Assembly: GCA_947072565.1 (NCBI GenBank)
Contig: CAMTIM010000030.1
Span: 1 to 36,205 of the forward strand
Direction: 5' to 3'
DNA length: 36,205 nucleotides
DNA from: an uncultured Peptostreptococcaceae bacterium
Lineage (GTDB): Bacteria; Bacillota; Clostridia; Peptostreptococcales; Peptostreptococcaceae
Below are positions 1 through 7,325 of the stretch, piece by piece (position 1 is the first letter of the stretch; each line of letters opens with the position of its first letter). A program made the position numbers and the translations under genes. The notes under the pieces were generated by a model. That model saw only the letters and a list, made by a program, of their open reading frames with translations, was not told where the DNA came from and searched no databases.

Positions 1-114
1 ATAATATGTGCACTTTATACTATATACTTAAATTATGATTTAAATACTTGTATAAATTGTTTTCTTCTATCAAATAAATATTCTTTTTATTATTTAAGTG
101 CATTCTGTTTTAAT

Positions 115-167
115 TGAAAATGATTATCAACTATGTTTTATTATATCATTTTTGAATATTTTGTCAA
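115..167 (-). promoter_or_regulatory. Fur-box promoter reading left out of the window
   Basis: On the minus strand a consensus -35 TTGACA (162-167) and a consensus -10 TATAAT (140-145) are separated by 16 bp. Just downstream, at 115-129, lies TGAAAAT-G-ATTATCA, which matches the 15-base Fur core TGATAAT-N-ATTATCA at every position but one. With a start near 133 the box would cover about +5 to +19, a classic repressor position. No good start codon with a ribosome site lies between here and base 1, so the controlled gene begins beyond the left edge; an iron-related function is inferred from the operator only. Confidence 0.72.
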
Positions 168-191
168 TATTATATTGGTTATAAATCAAAT

Positions 192-244
192 TAAAATACA
201 AATGGCTATAATGAGAATAGTTCATTATAGCCATTTGTATTTTA
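192..244. terminator. Intrinsic terminator after ispH
   Basis: A perfect 23-bp inverted repeat (192-214 with 222-244) with a 7-base loop begins 5 bases after the ispH stop codon. Both outer ends are A/T tracts, so it could work in both directions. It ends the six-gene operon and insulates it from the Fur-type promoter. Confidence 0.85.
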
Positions 245-249
245 ATTTA

Positions 250-1086
250 TTATATAGATTCTATAAATTCTACCACATCTTCTATTATCCAATCAGGAGT
301 AGAAGCTCCTGCTGTAATTCCGATTAGTTCATACTCTTTTAATTTCTCTATATTTAAATCTTGTTTTGTTTCTATAGCAAAAGTTTCTACAGCTTCTCTA
401 CATATATTAACTAATTTTTGAGTATTAGAACTATGCTTTCCACCTACTACAACCATACAATCAACTTCGTTAGATAATTCTTTAGCTGCAAGCTGTCTTA
501 CTTTTGTTGCGGAACAAATAGTATTATTAAATATAATGTTATCTAATTTCTTATCTAGTTTACTTATTATTTCATTGTATAATTCTAAATTTATAGTTGT
601 TTGAGCTACAACAACATGTTTTTTAGAATTATCAAATTTAATAACATCTAAATCATCTAAAGTTTTTATTATTTTAGCGCAATCACCACACCATCCATTT
701 ATACCTATAACTTCTGGATGTTTACTATCTCCTATTACGATTATCTCATACCCTTTATCATGATAAGTTTTAACTATTCTATGTATTTTTTTCACGTATG
801 GGCAAGTTGTATCTACAACATTAATTTGTTTTTCATTTGCATCTTTATATACTTTTTCACTAACACCATGAGATCTTATTATCATATTTTTAAAATTTGG
901 AATGCTATCTATTACCTCGACTGTTTTCAAACCTTTTTCTTCATATTTATTAACTGCTTGTTTATTGTGAATAAGAGGTCCTAGTGCATATATATCATCA
1001 TTTGTTTCTAATTCATTCCAAGCCATTTTCATAGCTCTTTTTACACCAAAACAAAATCCTGCTTCTTTAGCTATTTTAACGTTCAT
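250..1086 (-). CDS. ispH: 4-hydroxy-3-methylbut-2-enyl diphosphate reductase IspH
   Basis: IspH is the last enzyme of the MEP isoprenoid pathway; it reduces HMBPP to IPP and DMAPP with a [4Fe-4S] cluster in the cytosol. The 278 residues carry the three cluster cysteines C12 (in GFCFG), C95 (in DTTCP) and C191 (in TICSAT), substrate-pocket histidines H40, H73 and H123, and the ASTPDW motif near the C-terminus (261-266). ATG start with AGGGAGA upstream. The length is that of stand-alone IspH: many clostridia fuse ribosomal protein S1 to the C-terminus, but here a stop and a strong terminator follow at once. It is the last gene of the operon, 43 bases after plsC. Family certain; physiological role from family knowledge. 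Confidence 0.97.
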   Translation of the reverse strand: MNVKIAKEAGFCFGVKRAMKMAWNELETNDDIYALGPLIHNKQAVNKYEEKGLKTVEVIDSIPNFKNMIIRSHGVSEKVYKDANEKQINVVDTTCPYVKKIHRIVKTYHDKGYEIIVIGDSKHPEVIGINGWCGDCAKIIKTLDDLDVIKFDNSKKHVVVAQTTINLELYNEIISKLDKKLDNIIFNNTICSATKVRQLAAKELSNEVDCMVVVGGKHSSNTQKLVNICREAVETFAIETKQDLNIEKLKEYELIGITAGASTPDWIIEDVVEFIESI

Positions 1087-1129
1087 ATTATATCTCCCTA
1101 TATTAAAATATTACTATACCTATTAAATA

Positions 1130-1726
1130 TTACTTTGAATTTATATAATAATTTTCCTTTATAACTTCTAATACATTTTGAGCTAGTTTTTCATTTTCTT
1201 CACTAGTAAGTTTTTGCTTATAATATGCCTCAAAAGATATTGGTTTATCTATGTAAACAGTAACTCTATTAAATAGTTTATAATTAGAAATTATAGATAC
1301 AGGAATAACTAATGCTTTTCCTTTTATGGCAAATACAGAAAGGCCTGCCTTAGCTTGTCCAAATCCAGGTTCTTTAATTCTTGTACCTTCTGGAAATATA
1401 CCTAAGACATATCCATCTTTTATAGCTCTTAAAATATTTTTTATAGTTGATACATCTGGTTTTTCTCTATTTATAGGTATAACATTTAATTTTTTTAAAA
1501 TAAAACCAAGTGGTTTTATTTTAAATATTTCTTTTTTTGCAATTGCTGCAACTTCTCTATTTTCTATAGCTGCAGCTAAGAATATAGGGTCAAGATTTGA
1601 TTTATGATTTGCTGCAATTATTATGTTGCCTTCATTTGGAATGTTATCTCTACCAATTACCTTATATTTAAAAAATATACTAGAAAAACATTTGAATGAT
1701 TTTATTACAAATTTATAAAAATTCAC
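1130..1726 (-). CDS. plsC: 1-acyl-sn-glycerol-3-phosphate acyltransferase PlsC
   Basis: PlsC acylates lysophosphatidic acid to phosphatidic acid at the membrane in phospholipid synthesis. The 198-residue protein has the family motifs in order: NHKSNLD with catalytic H41 and D46 (HX4D), FPEGTR at 111-116 (glycerol phosphate binding) and the VIPV block at 140-143. The start is GTG at 1724-1726, preceded by AAGGGAGAT at good spacing. A hydrophobic N-terminal stretch probably gives membrane association. It lies between cmk and ispH, a common clostridial order. The family also holds acyltransferases of other acceptor specificity, so the exact substrate is inferred. Confidence 0.92.
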   Translation of the reverse strand: MNFYKFVIKSFKCFSSIFFKYKVIGRDNIPNEGNIIIAANHKSNLDPIFLAAAIENREVAAIAKKEIFKIKPLGFILKKLNVIPINREKPDVSTIKNILRAIKDGYVLGIFPEGTRIKEPGFGQAKAGLSVFAIKGKALVIPVSIISNYKLFNRVTVYIDKPISFEAYYKQKLTSEENEKLAQNVLEVIKENYYINSK

Positions 1727-1749
1727 ATTTATCTCCCTTCAATACCACT

Positions 1750-1789
1750 ATAAGTAAGTAAAGCATTGTACTTAACTTTACCTACTTAT
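1750..1789. other. Hairpin between cmk and plsC
   Basis: Two 14-base arms (1750-1763 and 1776-1789), one mismatch, enclose a 12-base loop in the 71-base gap. No U-run follows on the minus strand, so this is more likely an mRNA processing or stabilising structure, or a weak attenuator, than a full terminator. Confidence 0.5.
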
Positions 1790-1797
1790 AATGAGCT

Positions 1798-2448
1798 TTA
1801 TATATTTATTTTAGATACTACTAATTCTACAACTTCACTTATACTTTTTCCTGTAGTATCTATCTCAATCGCATCAGTAGCTTTAACAAGCGGTGCAAAT
1901 TCTCTATTTGAGTCAATCTCATCTCTTTTTATTATGTCATTTATTATTTCGTCAAGTGTAACTTCATATCCTTTTTCTATTAATTCTTTATGACGTCTGT
2001 TTCCTCTTTCGTGAGGTGTTGCGATTAAGAAAAATTTATAGTGGGCATTTGGAAATACATAAGATCCAATATCCCTTCCGTCTAATATAACAGAATTTCT
2101 CTTTCCTATCTCCCTTTGAACGTCTACCATTAAGTATCTTACTTCTTTTATTTTAGCAACATTAGATACATTATTGCTAACTTCCATAGTTCTTATTTCT
2201 TCGTTTATTATTTTTCCATCTAAGTATATATTATTATCTTTAAAATCTATATCTGTATTTTTAGCTACTTTTTTTACTTCTTCTTCGTTATTTATATCAA
2301 TTTTATTTTCAAGACATTTGTACGTTATAGCTCTATACATTGCGCCAGTGTCTATATAATTTATATTTAATTTTTCAGCTACTATTTTGGCTATTGTACT
2401 TTTACCAGCACCTGCTGGTCCGTCTACTGCTATTACTAAATTATTCAT
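1798..2448 (-). CDS. cmk: Cytidylate kinase
   Basis: Cmk phosphorylates CMP and dCMP to the diphosphates using ATP. The 216 residues show the P-loop GPAGAGKST at 10-18, the nucleotide-binding YIDTGAMYR region from 31, DGRDIG at 123-128 and the RDEIDSNRE block near 175-183 that belongs to the CMP/lid region of this family. Length is usual for the bacterial enzyme (about 220). ATG start with AGGAGAA seven bases upstream. It sits 40 bases after aroH and 71 before plsC in the leftward operon; cmk-plsC-ispH is a recurrent clostridial block linking nucleotide, lipid and isoprenoid supply. Confidence 0.97.
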   Translation of the reverse strand: MNNLVIAVDGPAGAGKSTIAKIVAEKLNINYIDTGAMYRAITYKCLENKIDINNEEEVKKVAKNTDIDFKDNNIYLDGKIINEEIRTMEVSNNVSNVAKIKEVRYLMVDVQREIGKRNSVILDGRDIGSYVFPNAHYKFFLIATPHERGNRRHKELIEKGYEVTLDEIINDIIKRDEIDSNREFAPLVKATDAIEIDTTGKSISEVVELVVSKINI

Positions 2449-2488
2449 AATAATTTCTCCTGGTTTTATATTATATAAACTTCATCTC

Positions 2489-2854
2489 TTATTTTATTAA
2501 ATCTTTTCTTAAATCTTTAGAATTATTTAAGTAAATATGTTTTATACTTGATTTAGATCTATCAGTATTTATATATATCATTACTCTTATACACATACTT
2601 AAGCTTCCTTGTATATACTTTTCTTCAAAATTAAGCATTGGAATATCTGTTATATTCAATATAGTCCTAATACCTACCGAAGGATATACTTTATCTAAGT
2701 CACTTGTCATAGTAAAGCACATACTTATTATATCATCTATATCTAATGAATTTTCTATTATTATAGCTTGTACTAGTTTTGTGCTTTCATTTAATATTTC
2801 ATCTTTATTATTAGATTCTACTGTTGTAGCACCTCTTATTGCTAATACTTTCAT
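2489..2854 (-). CDS. aroH: Chorismate mutase, AroH type
   Basis: Monofunctional AroH-class chorismate mutase (trimeric barrel fold) converts chorismate to prephenate for Phe and Tyr synthesis. At 121 residues it has the length of the Bacillus subtilis enzyme, and the known active-site residues fall at the same numbers: R7, R63, E78, R90 and Y108; the CIRVM block around R90 is typical. ATG start; its Shine-Dalgarno AGGTGA overlaps the end of the upstream flavoprotein gene 10 bases away, suggesting translational coupling. Its placement with cmk, plsC and ispH instead of other aro genes is notable but known for the family in Firmicutes. Confidence 0.95.
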   Translation of the reverse strand: MKVLAIRGATTVESNNKDEILNESTKLVQAIIIENSLDIDDIISMCFTMTSDLDKVYPSVGIRTILNITDIPMLNFEEKYIQGSLSMCIRVMIYINTDRSKSSIKHIYLNNSKDLRKDLIK

Positions 2855-2864
2855 ATTTAATCAC

Positions 2865-4076
2865 CTACACGCTTATTCCAGCAAGATACCCCGTTGAGAA
2901 AGCTATTTGCAGATTATATCCACCAGTTTCTGCATCTATATCTATTACTTCCCCTGTAAAGAATAGATTTGTTATTATTTTAGATTCCATAGTTGACGAA
3001 TCTATTTCTTTGACCGATATACCACCACATGTAACTTGAGATGTTTTTATACCTTTAGTTCCATTGCATATTAATTTCATACATTTTATATATTCTAATA
3101 TTTTAAGCTCATCAGATTTAGATAACTCATTAGCTTTTTTATCAGTTAAAGATAATAAGTTAAATATCTCTTTTAAAAAGTTTTGTGGTAATAACACTTT
3201 TAGATTGTTTATCACATTTTTATTAGGATTTTCCCTTATTATACTAGAGATTTCGTCATTAGTCTTATTTGGTAAAAAGTCTATATTTAACTCTAATTCA
3301 TTTTCAGATATATATTTAGTTATATGTGATGATAATTTTAAAACACATGGTCCTGTTAATCCAAAGTGTGCAAACAACATGTCACCTGTTTTTGATATCT
3401 TTTTCTTTTTAATTTTGCAATATATTTCTACATTTTGCATAGATATGCCTTGTAAATTCTTAATCCATGCTTCTTTTACTGTAAGTGGAGTAAGTGCTGG
3501 ATATATTTTATTTAATGTATGATGATTTTTTAATATATCATACATCATTCCATCAGAACCGGTGTGTGGATAGCTTTTACCACCTGTAGATATTATAACT
3601 TTATCTGCTAATATCTTTTCACCATCTTCAATTTTTACTCCCTTAACAACTTCATTTTCTATTATTAGATTAACAACTTTTTTATTATATAATATTTTAA
3701 CCTTATTTTTTATTAAATCATTTTTAAGTGTATCTATTACCTCTTCTGATTTATCCGATTTAGTGTATACTTTATAGTCGTTATCTGTTTCAATCTTATA
3801 CTCTAAATTGTTAGACTCAAAGTATGATAATAGATCTGTATTTGTAAAAGTATAAAAGCTGCTATATAAAAATTTTCTATTAGTTACTACTTTTTCAAAA
3901 AAATCTTCTATTTCTCTATTGTTAGTTATATTACATCTTCCGCCACCAGTTACTTTAAGCTTTTTTCCTAGTTCTTCATTACGCTCTATTAATATAACTT
4001 CATGATTATTCTTTGAAGCTGTAAGAGCTGCCATCATTCCAGATGGACCTCCTCCAACTACTATTACTTTAGACAT
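2865..4076 (-). CDS. BaiN/HI0933-family FAD-dependent oxidoreductase
   Basis: Cytosolic flavoprotein of the HI0933/BaiN family (NAD(P)/FAD-dependent oxidoreductase, often annotated aminoacetone oxidase). The 403 residues open with a Rossmann dinucleotide motif, GGGPSG at 8-13, and E31 for the FAD ribose; GGGRCNITN at 44-52 is the family signature. Around residue 165 is STGGKSYPHTGS, and the C-terminus has the second flavin contact TGEVIDIDAETGGYN. Length is usual. ATG start with AAGGAGCC; 11 bases from the phosphatase gene upstream. The physiological substrate is unknown for most members: BaiN was linked to bile acid dehydroxylation in Clostridium scindens, but nothing here supports that pathway. 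Confidence 0.9.
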   Translation of the reverse strand: MSKVIVVGGGPSGMMAALTASKNNHEVILIERNEELGKKLKVTGGGRCNITNNREIEDFFEKVVTNRKFLYSSFYTFTNTDLLSYFESNNLEYKIETDNDYKVYTKSDKSEEVIDTLKNDLIKNKVKILYNKKVVNLIIENEVVKGVKIEDGEKILADKVIISTGGKSYPHTGSDGMMYDILKNHHTLNKIYPALTPLTVKEAWIKNLQGISMQNVEIYCKIKKKKISKTGDMLFAHFGLTGPCVLKLSSHITKYISENELELNIDFLPNKTNDEISSIIRENPNKNVINNLKVLLPQNFLKEIFNLLSLTDKKANELSKSDELKILEYIKCMKLICNGTKGIKTSQVTCGGISVKEIDSSTMESKIITNLFFTGEVIDIDAETGGYNLQIAFSTGYLAGISV

Positions 4077-4087
4077 ATAAGGGCTCC

Positions 4088-4729
4088 TTATTCTAGTGCT
4101 GAATTATTTATTTTTTCATTGTTTTTTAAATGAGTAGTATCATTCATTTTTATTATTACTGGTCCGTAATCTCTATACTCTACTATATTTAAAGCAGTGT
4201 TATCTTGCTTTATTCTATATATATTTTCCATTCCCGAGTTTAAGAATGATAATAACATAACTCTTACTGTAACAGAGTGACTTACAAGTAATATATGTTT
4301 ATTATCGTATTTGTCATTTATTTCTTTTATAAATTTATCTATTCTTTCCTTTATTATATGAAGGTTTTCGCCTTGTTCTATATCTACTAAATGTGGCTCA
4401 TTTCTCCAAGTATCATAAGTTTTAGCATGGCATTTTTTTATTTCGTCTATCAAAAGGCCCTCCCAAACACCAAATCCCATTTCTCTTAAATTTTTAGTTT
4501 GTTCAACTTCTATATTTATTTTTTCTCCTATTATTTGTGCAGTTTGTACAGCTCTTCCTAAATCACTACTATATATATGGTCTATTGGATAATTAGTCAT
4601 AGAATCTGCTAATTCTCTAGCTTGTGATTCTCCGCTTTCTGTAAGGTCAGAATTTCCATGTCCTTGAGTTTTACCTAATATATTCCAATTAGTTTGTCCA
4701 TGTCTTACTATATAAAATGTATTTGCCAC
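4088..4729 (-). CDS. Histidine phosphatase family protein (phosphoglycerate mutase-like)
   Basis: Member of the branch 1 histidine phosphatase superfamily. The 213 residues carry the RHG catalytic motif (R9, H10, G11) with the phosphate-accepting H10, a second phosphate-binding R59 in SSDLGRA, the general acid E83 in REMGFGVWEG, and the second catalytic H151 in LVSHS. Substrates in this family range from phosphoglycerate to alpha-ribazole phosphate and phosphoserine, so none is assigned. Start is GTG at 4727-4729 with AGGAGGGC seven bases upstream. First gene of the leftward operon, with a candidate extended -10 promoter at 4782-4790. Confidence 0.92.
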   Translation of the reverse strand: MANTFYIVRHGQTNWNILGKTQGHGNSDLTESGESQARELADSMTNYPIDHIYSSDLGRAVQTAQIIGEKINIEVEQTKNLREMGFGVWEGLLIDEIKKCHAKTYDTWRNEPHLVDIEQGENLHIIKERIDKFIKEINDKYDNKHILLVSHSVTVRVMLLSFLNSGMENIYRIKQDNTALNIVEYRDYGPVIIKMNDTTHLKNNEKINNSALE

Positions 4730-4781
4730 TTTAAATGCCCTCCTATATATTGTATTTATTTTAAGCTTTCATCAAAATTTT

Positions 4782-4790
4782 ATTATACCA
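4782..4790 (-). promoter_or_regulatory. Extended -10 promoter for the leftward operon
   Basis: Minus strand TGG-TATAAT is a perfect extended -10 element, starting transcription near 4775 and leaving about a 45-base leader before the GTG start of the phosphatase gene. The -35 region is only a poor T-tract, as expected for an extended -10 promoter. The 4730-5042 intergenic region otherwise holds a TATAAT (4961-4966) that may serve the rightward CDF gene but has no convincing -35, and no riboswitch or ORF that I can see. Confidence 0.5.
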
Positions 4791-5042
4791 TAAATACATA
4801 TTTAAAAAAAGTTAAAAACAAAGTTCAAATATCTACAGATAAACTAAGTGCTAGTATTATATATTTAATAGAGTACTTTTTTCAAAATAATAAATAATAA
4901 TATATAAATAGCTTTTTAATATATCTTGGAAATTGTATACAAAAATTTAACTATATTATGTATAATAGTTATTATCTAAAACTTTAATAATATACTTTTG
5001 CATATTATTCTTAGTAATTTTTTAGAAAGGAGTACTTTTTAT

Positions 5043-6212
5043 ATGTTTACAAATTTTTTAATTAGAACATTTGTTAAAGACAGTGAAAACACACAAAACG
5101 AAGAAGTTAGAAATAAATATGGCTATTTAGCTGGAATAGTAGGCATAATATCTAATTTATTATTATTTATAGTTAAAATCTCAGTTGGACTATTAACAGC
5201 TAGTATAGCAGTAACTGCCGATGCTTTTAATAACCTTTCGGATATGGCTTCATCTATAATTACAATAATCGGATTTAAGCTTGCGAGTATCCCTCCTGAT
5301 AAGGAACACCCTTTTGGGCATGGAAGACTTGAATATATCTCAGCTTTAATAGTTGCTTTTATGGTTATGCTTGTTGGAATTCAATTTATAAAGTCATCTG
5401 TAGAACGAATTTTAGACCCAGTTCCAATTAAGTTTCAAGTAATTCCTTTTGTACTTTTACTTATCTCTATATTAGTAAAATTTTGGCTAAGTACATTCAA
5501 TAAGGTTGTGGGTAATAAGATAGACTCATCAGCATTAAAAGCTGCAGCTGTCGATGCTTTAGGTGATGTTTTTACTTCTAGCTGTGTTGTAGTTTCATTT
5601 TTTGCATCTAAGTTTACAGATTTACCTATAGATGGTTATATAGGAGTTGTAGTTTCTCTAGCAATACTTTACGCAGGTTATTCATTGGTAAAAGAAACTA
5701 TTAGTCCACTACTTGGAGAAGCACCTTCACCGCAACTTGTTCAAAGCATTAGTGAACGTGTTTTATCTTATGATCATATAAATGGAGTTCATGATTTAAT
5801 AGTTCATAATTATGGTGTTGGAAGATGCATAGCTTCTATACATGCTGAAATACCTTCTAATATCGATATTATGACTATACACGATGTAATAGATGAAGCT
5901 GAGAGAGAAATATCTGATGAATTAAAGGTACATTTAGTTATTCATATGGATCCTATATGTGTTGAAACCGAAGAGATTAGCACCGCACGTGAAGAAGTTC
6001 AAAAAATAATCGATAGTCATCCTAGTCTTAAATCTATGCATGATTTTAGAATAATAGGAACTGGAGAGAAAAAGAATTTAGTTTTTGATATTGTAGCTTT
6101 TTATGAAAATACTATACCAGATGAAGAACTTAAAAATCATATGGCTGAGTGTATAAGAAAAACTCACCCTCATTATAATTGTATAATAACTGTAGATAAA
6201 GACTATATTTAA
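5043..6212 (+). CDS. Cation diffusion facilitator, probable Mn(II) efflux (MntE-like)
   Basis: Membrane metal/proton antiporter of the CDF family that exports divalent metal from the cytosol. I chose the ATG at 5043 because AGAAAGGAG lies just upstream (5023-5031); an ATG at 4998 has no ribosome site. The 389 residues have about six membrane segments (32-230) then a cytosolic ferredoxin-like domain plus a C-terminal extension. The transport site reads N63-x3-D67 in TM2 and D171-x3-D175 in TM5; the N/D plus D/D combination is that of manganese exporters such as MntE, whereas zinc CDFs use H/D. The HPFGHGRLEY loop is typical. No yybP-ykoY riboswitch is seen upstream. Metal choice is inference. 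Confidence 0.88.
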   Translation: MFTNFLIRTFVKDSENTQNEEVRNKYGYLAGIVGIISNLLLFIVKISVGLLTASIAVTADAFNNLSDMASSIITIIGFKLASIPPDKEHPFGHGRLEYISALIVAFMVMLVGIQFIKSSVERILDPVPIKFQVIPFVLLLISILVKFWLSTFNKVVGNKIDSSALKAAAVDALGDVFTSSCVVVSFFASKFTDLPIDGYIGVVVSLAILYAGYSLVKETISPLLGEAPSPQLVQSISERVLSYDHINGVHDLIVHNYGVGRCIASIHAEIPSNIDIMTIHDVIDEAEREISDELKVHLVIHMDPICVETEEISTAREEVQKIIDSHPSLKSMHDFRIIGTGEKKNLVFDIVAFYENTIPDEELKNHMAECIRKTHPHYNCIITVDKDYI

Positions 6213-6248
6213 AAAAGCAAAGTGAAATAATTTTCACTTTGCTTTTTT
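6211..6248. terminator. Bidirectional terminator between CDF and NlpC/P60 genes
   Basis: A perfect 17-bp stem (6211-6227 with 6232-6248) and 4-base loop, with A-tract on the left and T-tract on the right, lies between the convergent genes and can stop both. Confidence 0.92.
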
Positions 6249-6253
6249 TATTT

Positions 6254-7159
6254 TTATACTATTCTTTTAGACCATAAATATGCATTATTCCAATAAGAAG
6301 AATTCATACTTATCTTTTGAACATTTTCTCCTGGCTTAGGAGCATGTATCATCTCATTGTTTCCTACATATATAGCTACATGGCTAACATTTCCACTTCC
6401 ATCAGTGCTAGAGAATATTAAGTCTCCAGGTTGTAAATTAGATTTACTTACTGTTGTTCCGACTTTTGATTGATCTCTTGATGTTCTTGGTAATGTAACT
6501 CCTGCTCCATTTTTATAAACATAATACATTAAACCTGAGCAATCAAATGAATTCGGACCTTCTGCACCCCAAACATATGGTTTTCCTATTTGTTGTTTTG
6601 CTAAATTAACAGCAGCTTGTGCATAATTATTTGATGGTTTCTCAATAGACCCTGAACCATCTGAACCTGAACTAGTTTTACTTATATAATCGCTACTAGC
6701 CCATCCTATTTGTCCATTTGATAATTTTATTTTATACCATCCGTTTGAACTTGATAGTAATTCTACTTTATCATTTTTATAAACTTTTGCTACTACAGAA
6801 TGACTTGTACTAGCTCCACTTCTTACATTTAGAGTGTTAGTTGTTATAAATCCATATCCAGATTCAGCTTGTCCGCCAGAATCAGGGTTGCTAGACTTAC
6901 TTATATAACTTCCACTAGCCCATCCTGTTTGTCCATTTGATAGCTTTACTTTATACCATCCGCCTGAAGTTTGTATTATTTCAACTGTATTACCTTTATG
7001 TAATTTACCTATTACAGAATGATTTGTGCCTGCTCCACTTCTTACATTCAGTACATCAGTATTAACTATTCCTTTTTCTGCTGCATATGAATCTATGCAT
7101 CCCATTGCAAGTGCCATAGTACTTACTCCAACTGACACTACTATACTTTTTTTAATCAT
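6254..7159 (-). CDS. Secreted SH3-domain NlpC/P60 peptidoglycan endopeptidase
   Basis: Exported cell-wall hydrolase that cleaves peptide stems (typically gamma-D-Glu-diamino acid bonds). The 301 residues have a Sec signal peptide (1 to about 26, SYA|A), two bacterial SH3b repeats (about 30-87 and 102-160, each with LNVRSG and GWAS landmarks) that bind the wall, a Ser/Gly-rich linker (161-177), and an NlpC/P60 domain with catalytic C207 in FDCSG, H260 in SHVAIYVG and third polar residue H272. A cysteine at 21 (AMGC) does not fit a lipobox well, so a lipoprotein is unlikely. ATG with GGAGG ribosome site. Upstream lie a WalR-like triple repeat and a good promoter, which fits an autolysin controlled by the wall stress/growth system. 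Confidence 0.95.
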   Translation of the reverse strand: MIKKSIVVSVGVSTMALAMGCIDSYAAEKGIVNTDVLNVRSGAGTNHSVIGKLHKGNTVEIIQTSGGWYKVKLSNGQTGWASGSYISKSSNPDSGGQAESGYGFITTNTLNVRSGASTSHSVVAKVYKNDKVELLSSSNGWYKIKLSNGQIGWASSDYISKTSSGSDGSGSIEKPSNNYAQAAVNLAKQQIGKPYVWGAEGPNSFDCSGLMYYVYKNGAGVTLPRTSRDQSKVGTTVSKSNLQPGDLIFSSTDGSGNVSHVAIYVGNNEMIHAPKPGENVQKISMNSSYWNNAYLWSKRIV

Positions 7160-7224
7160 ACACTACCTCCATTTCAATTATTAATTCAAGAAAATTGTTT
7201 TTTCGACAATTAATTCCTATTTTA

Positions 7225-7287
7225 ATAGTACTACATATAATCACCTTTGTAAATAAAAAGTTACAAATAAGTTACAAATATGTTACA
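7225..7287 (-). promoter_or_regulatory. Promoter with triple WalR-like repeat for the autolysin gene
   Basis: On the minus strand TGTAAC occurs three times at exactly 11-base steps (plus-strand positions 7260-7265, 7271-7276, 7282-7287), i.e. TGTAAC-N5-TGTAAC-N5-TGTAAC. This matches the WalR (YycF) direct-repeat consensus TGTWAH-N5-TGTWAH known from Bacillus and Staphylococcus. Six bases downstream is -35 TTTACA (7248-7253) and, after 17 bp, -10 TACTAT (7225-7230). The position upstream of -35 suggests activation. Clostridial WalR specificity is assumed to be the same. Confidence 0.75.
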
Positions 7288-7325
7288 TTTTAGGAGATAG
7301 TTTTAAAATTTATCTATTTATGTTA

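Noticed and set aside
20-103. 27-codon leftward frame after the Fur promoter
   Set aside because: No ribosome binding site before its ATG; the sequence is a leader.
4998-5042. Upstream ATG extension of the CDF gene
   Set aside because: No ribosome site, while AGAAAGGAG precedes the ATG at 5043.
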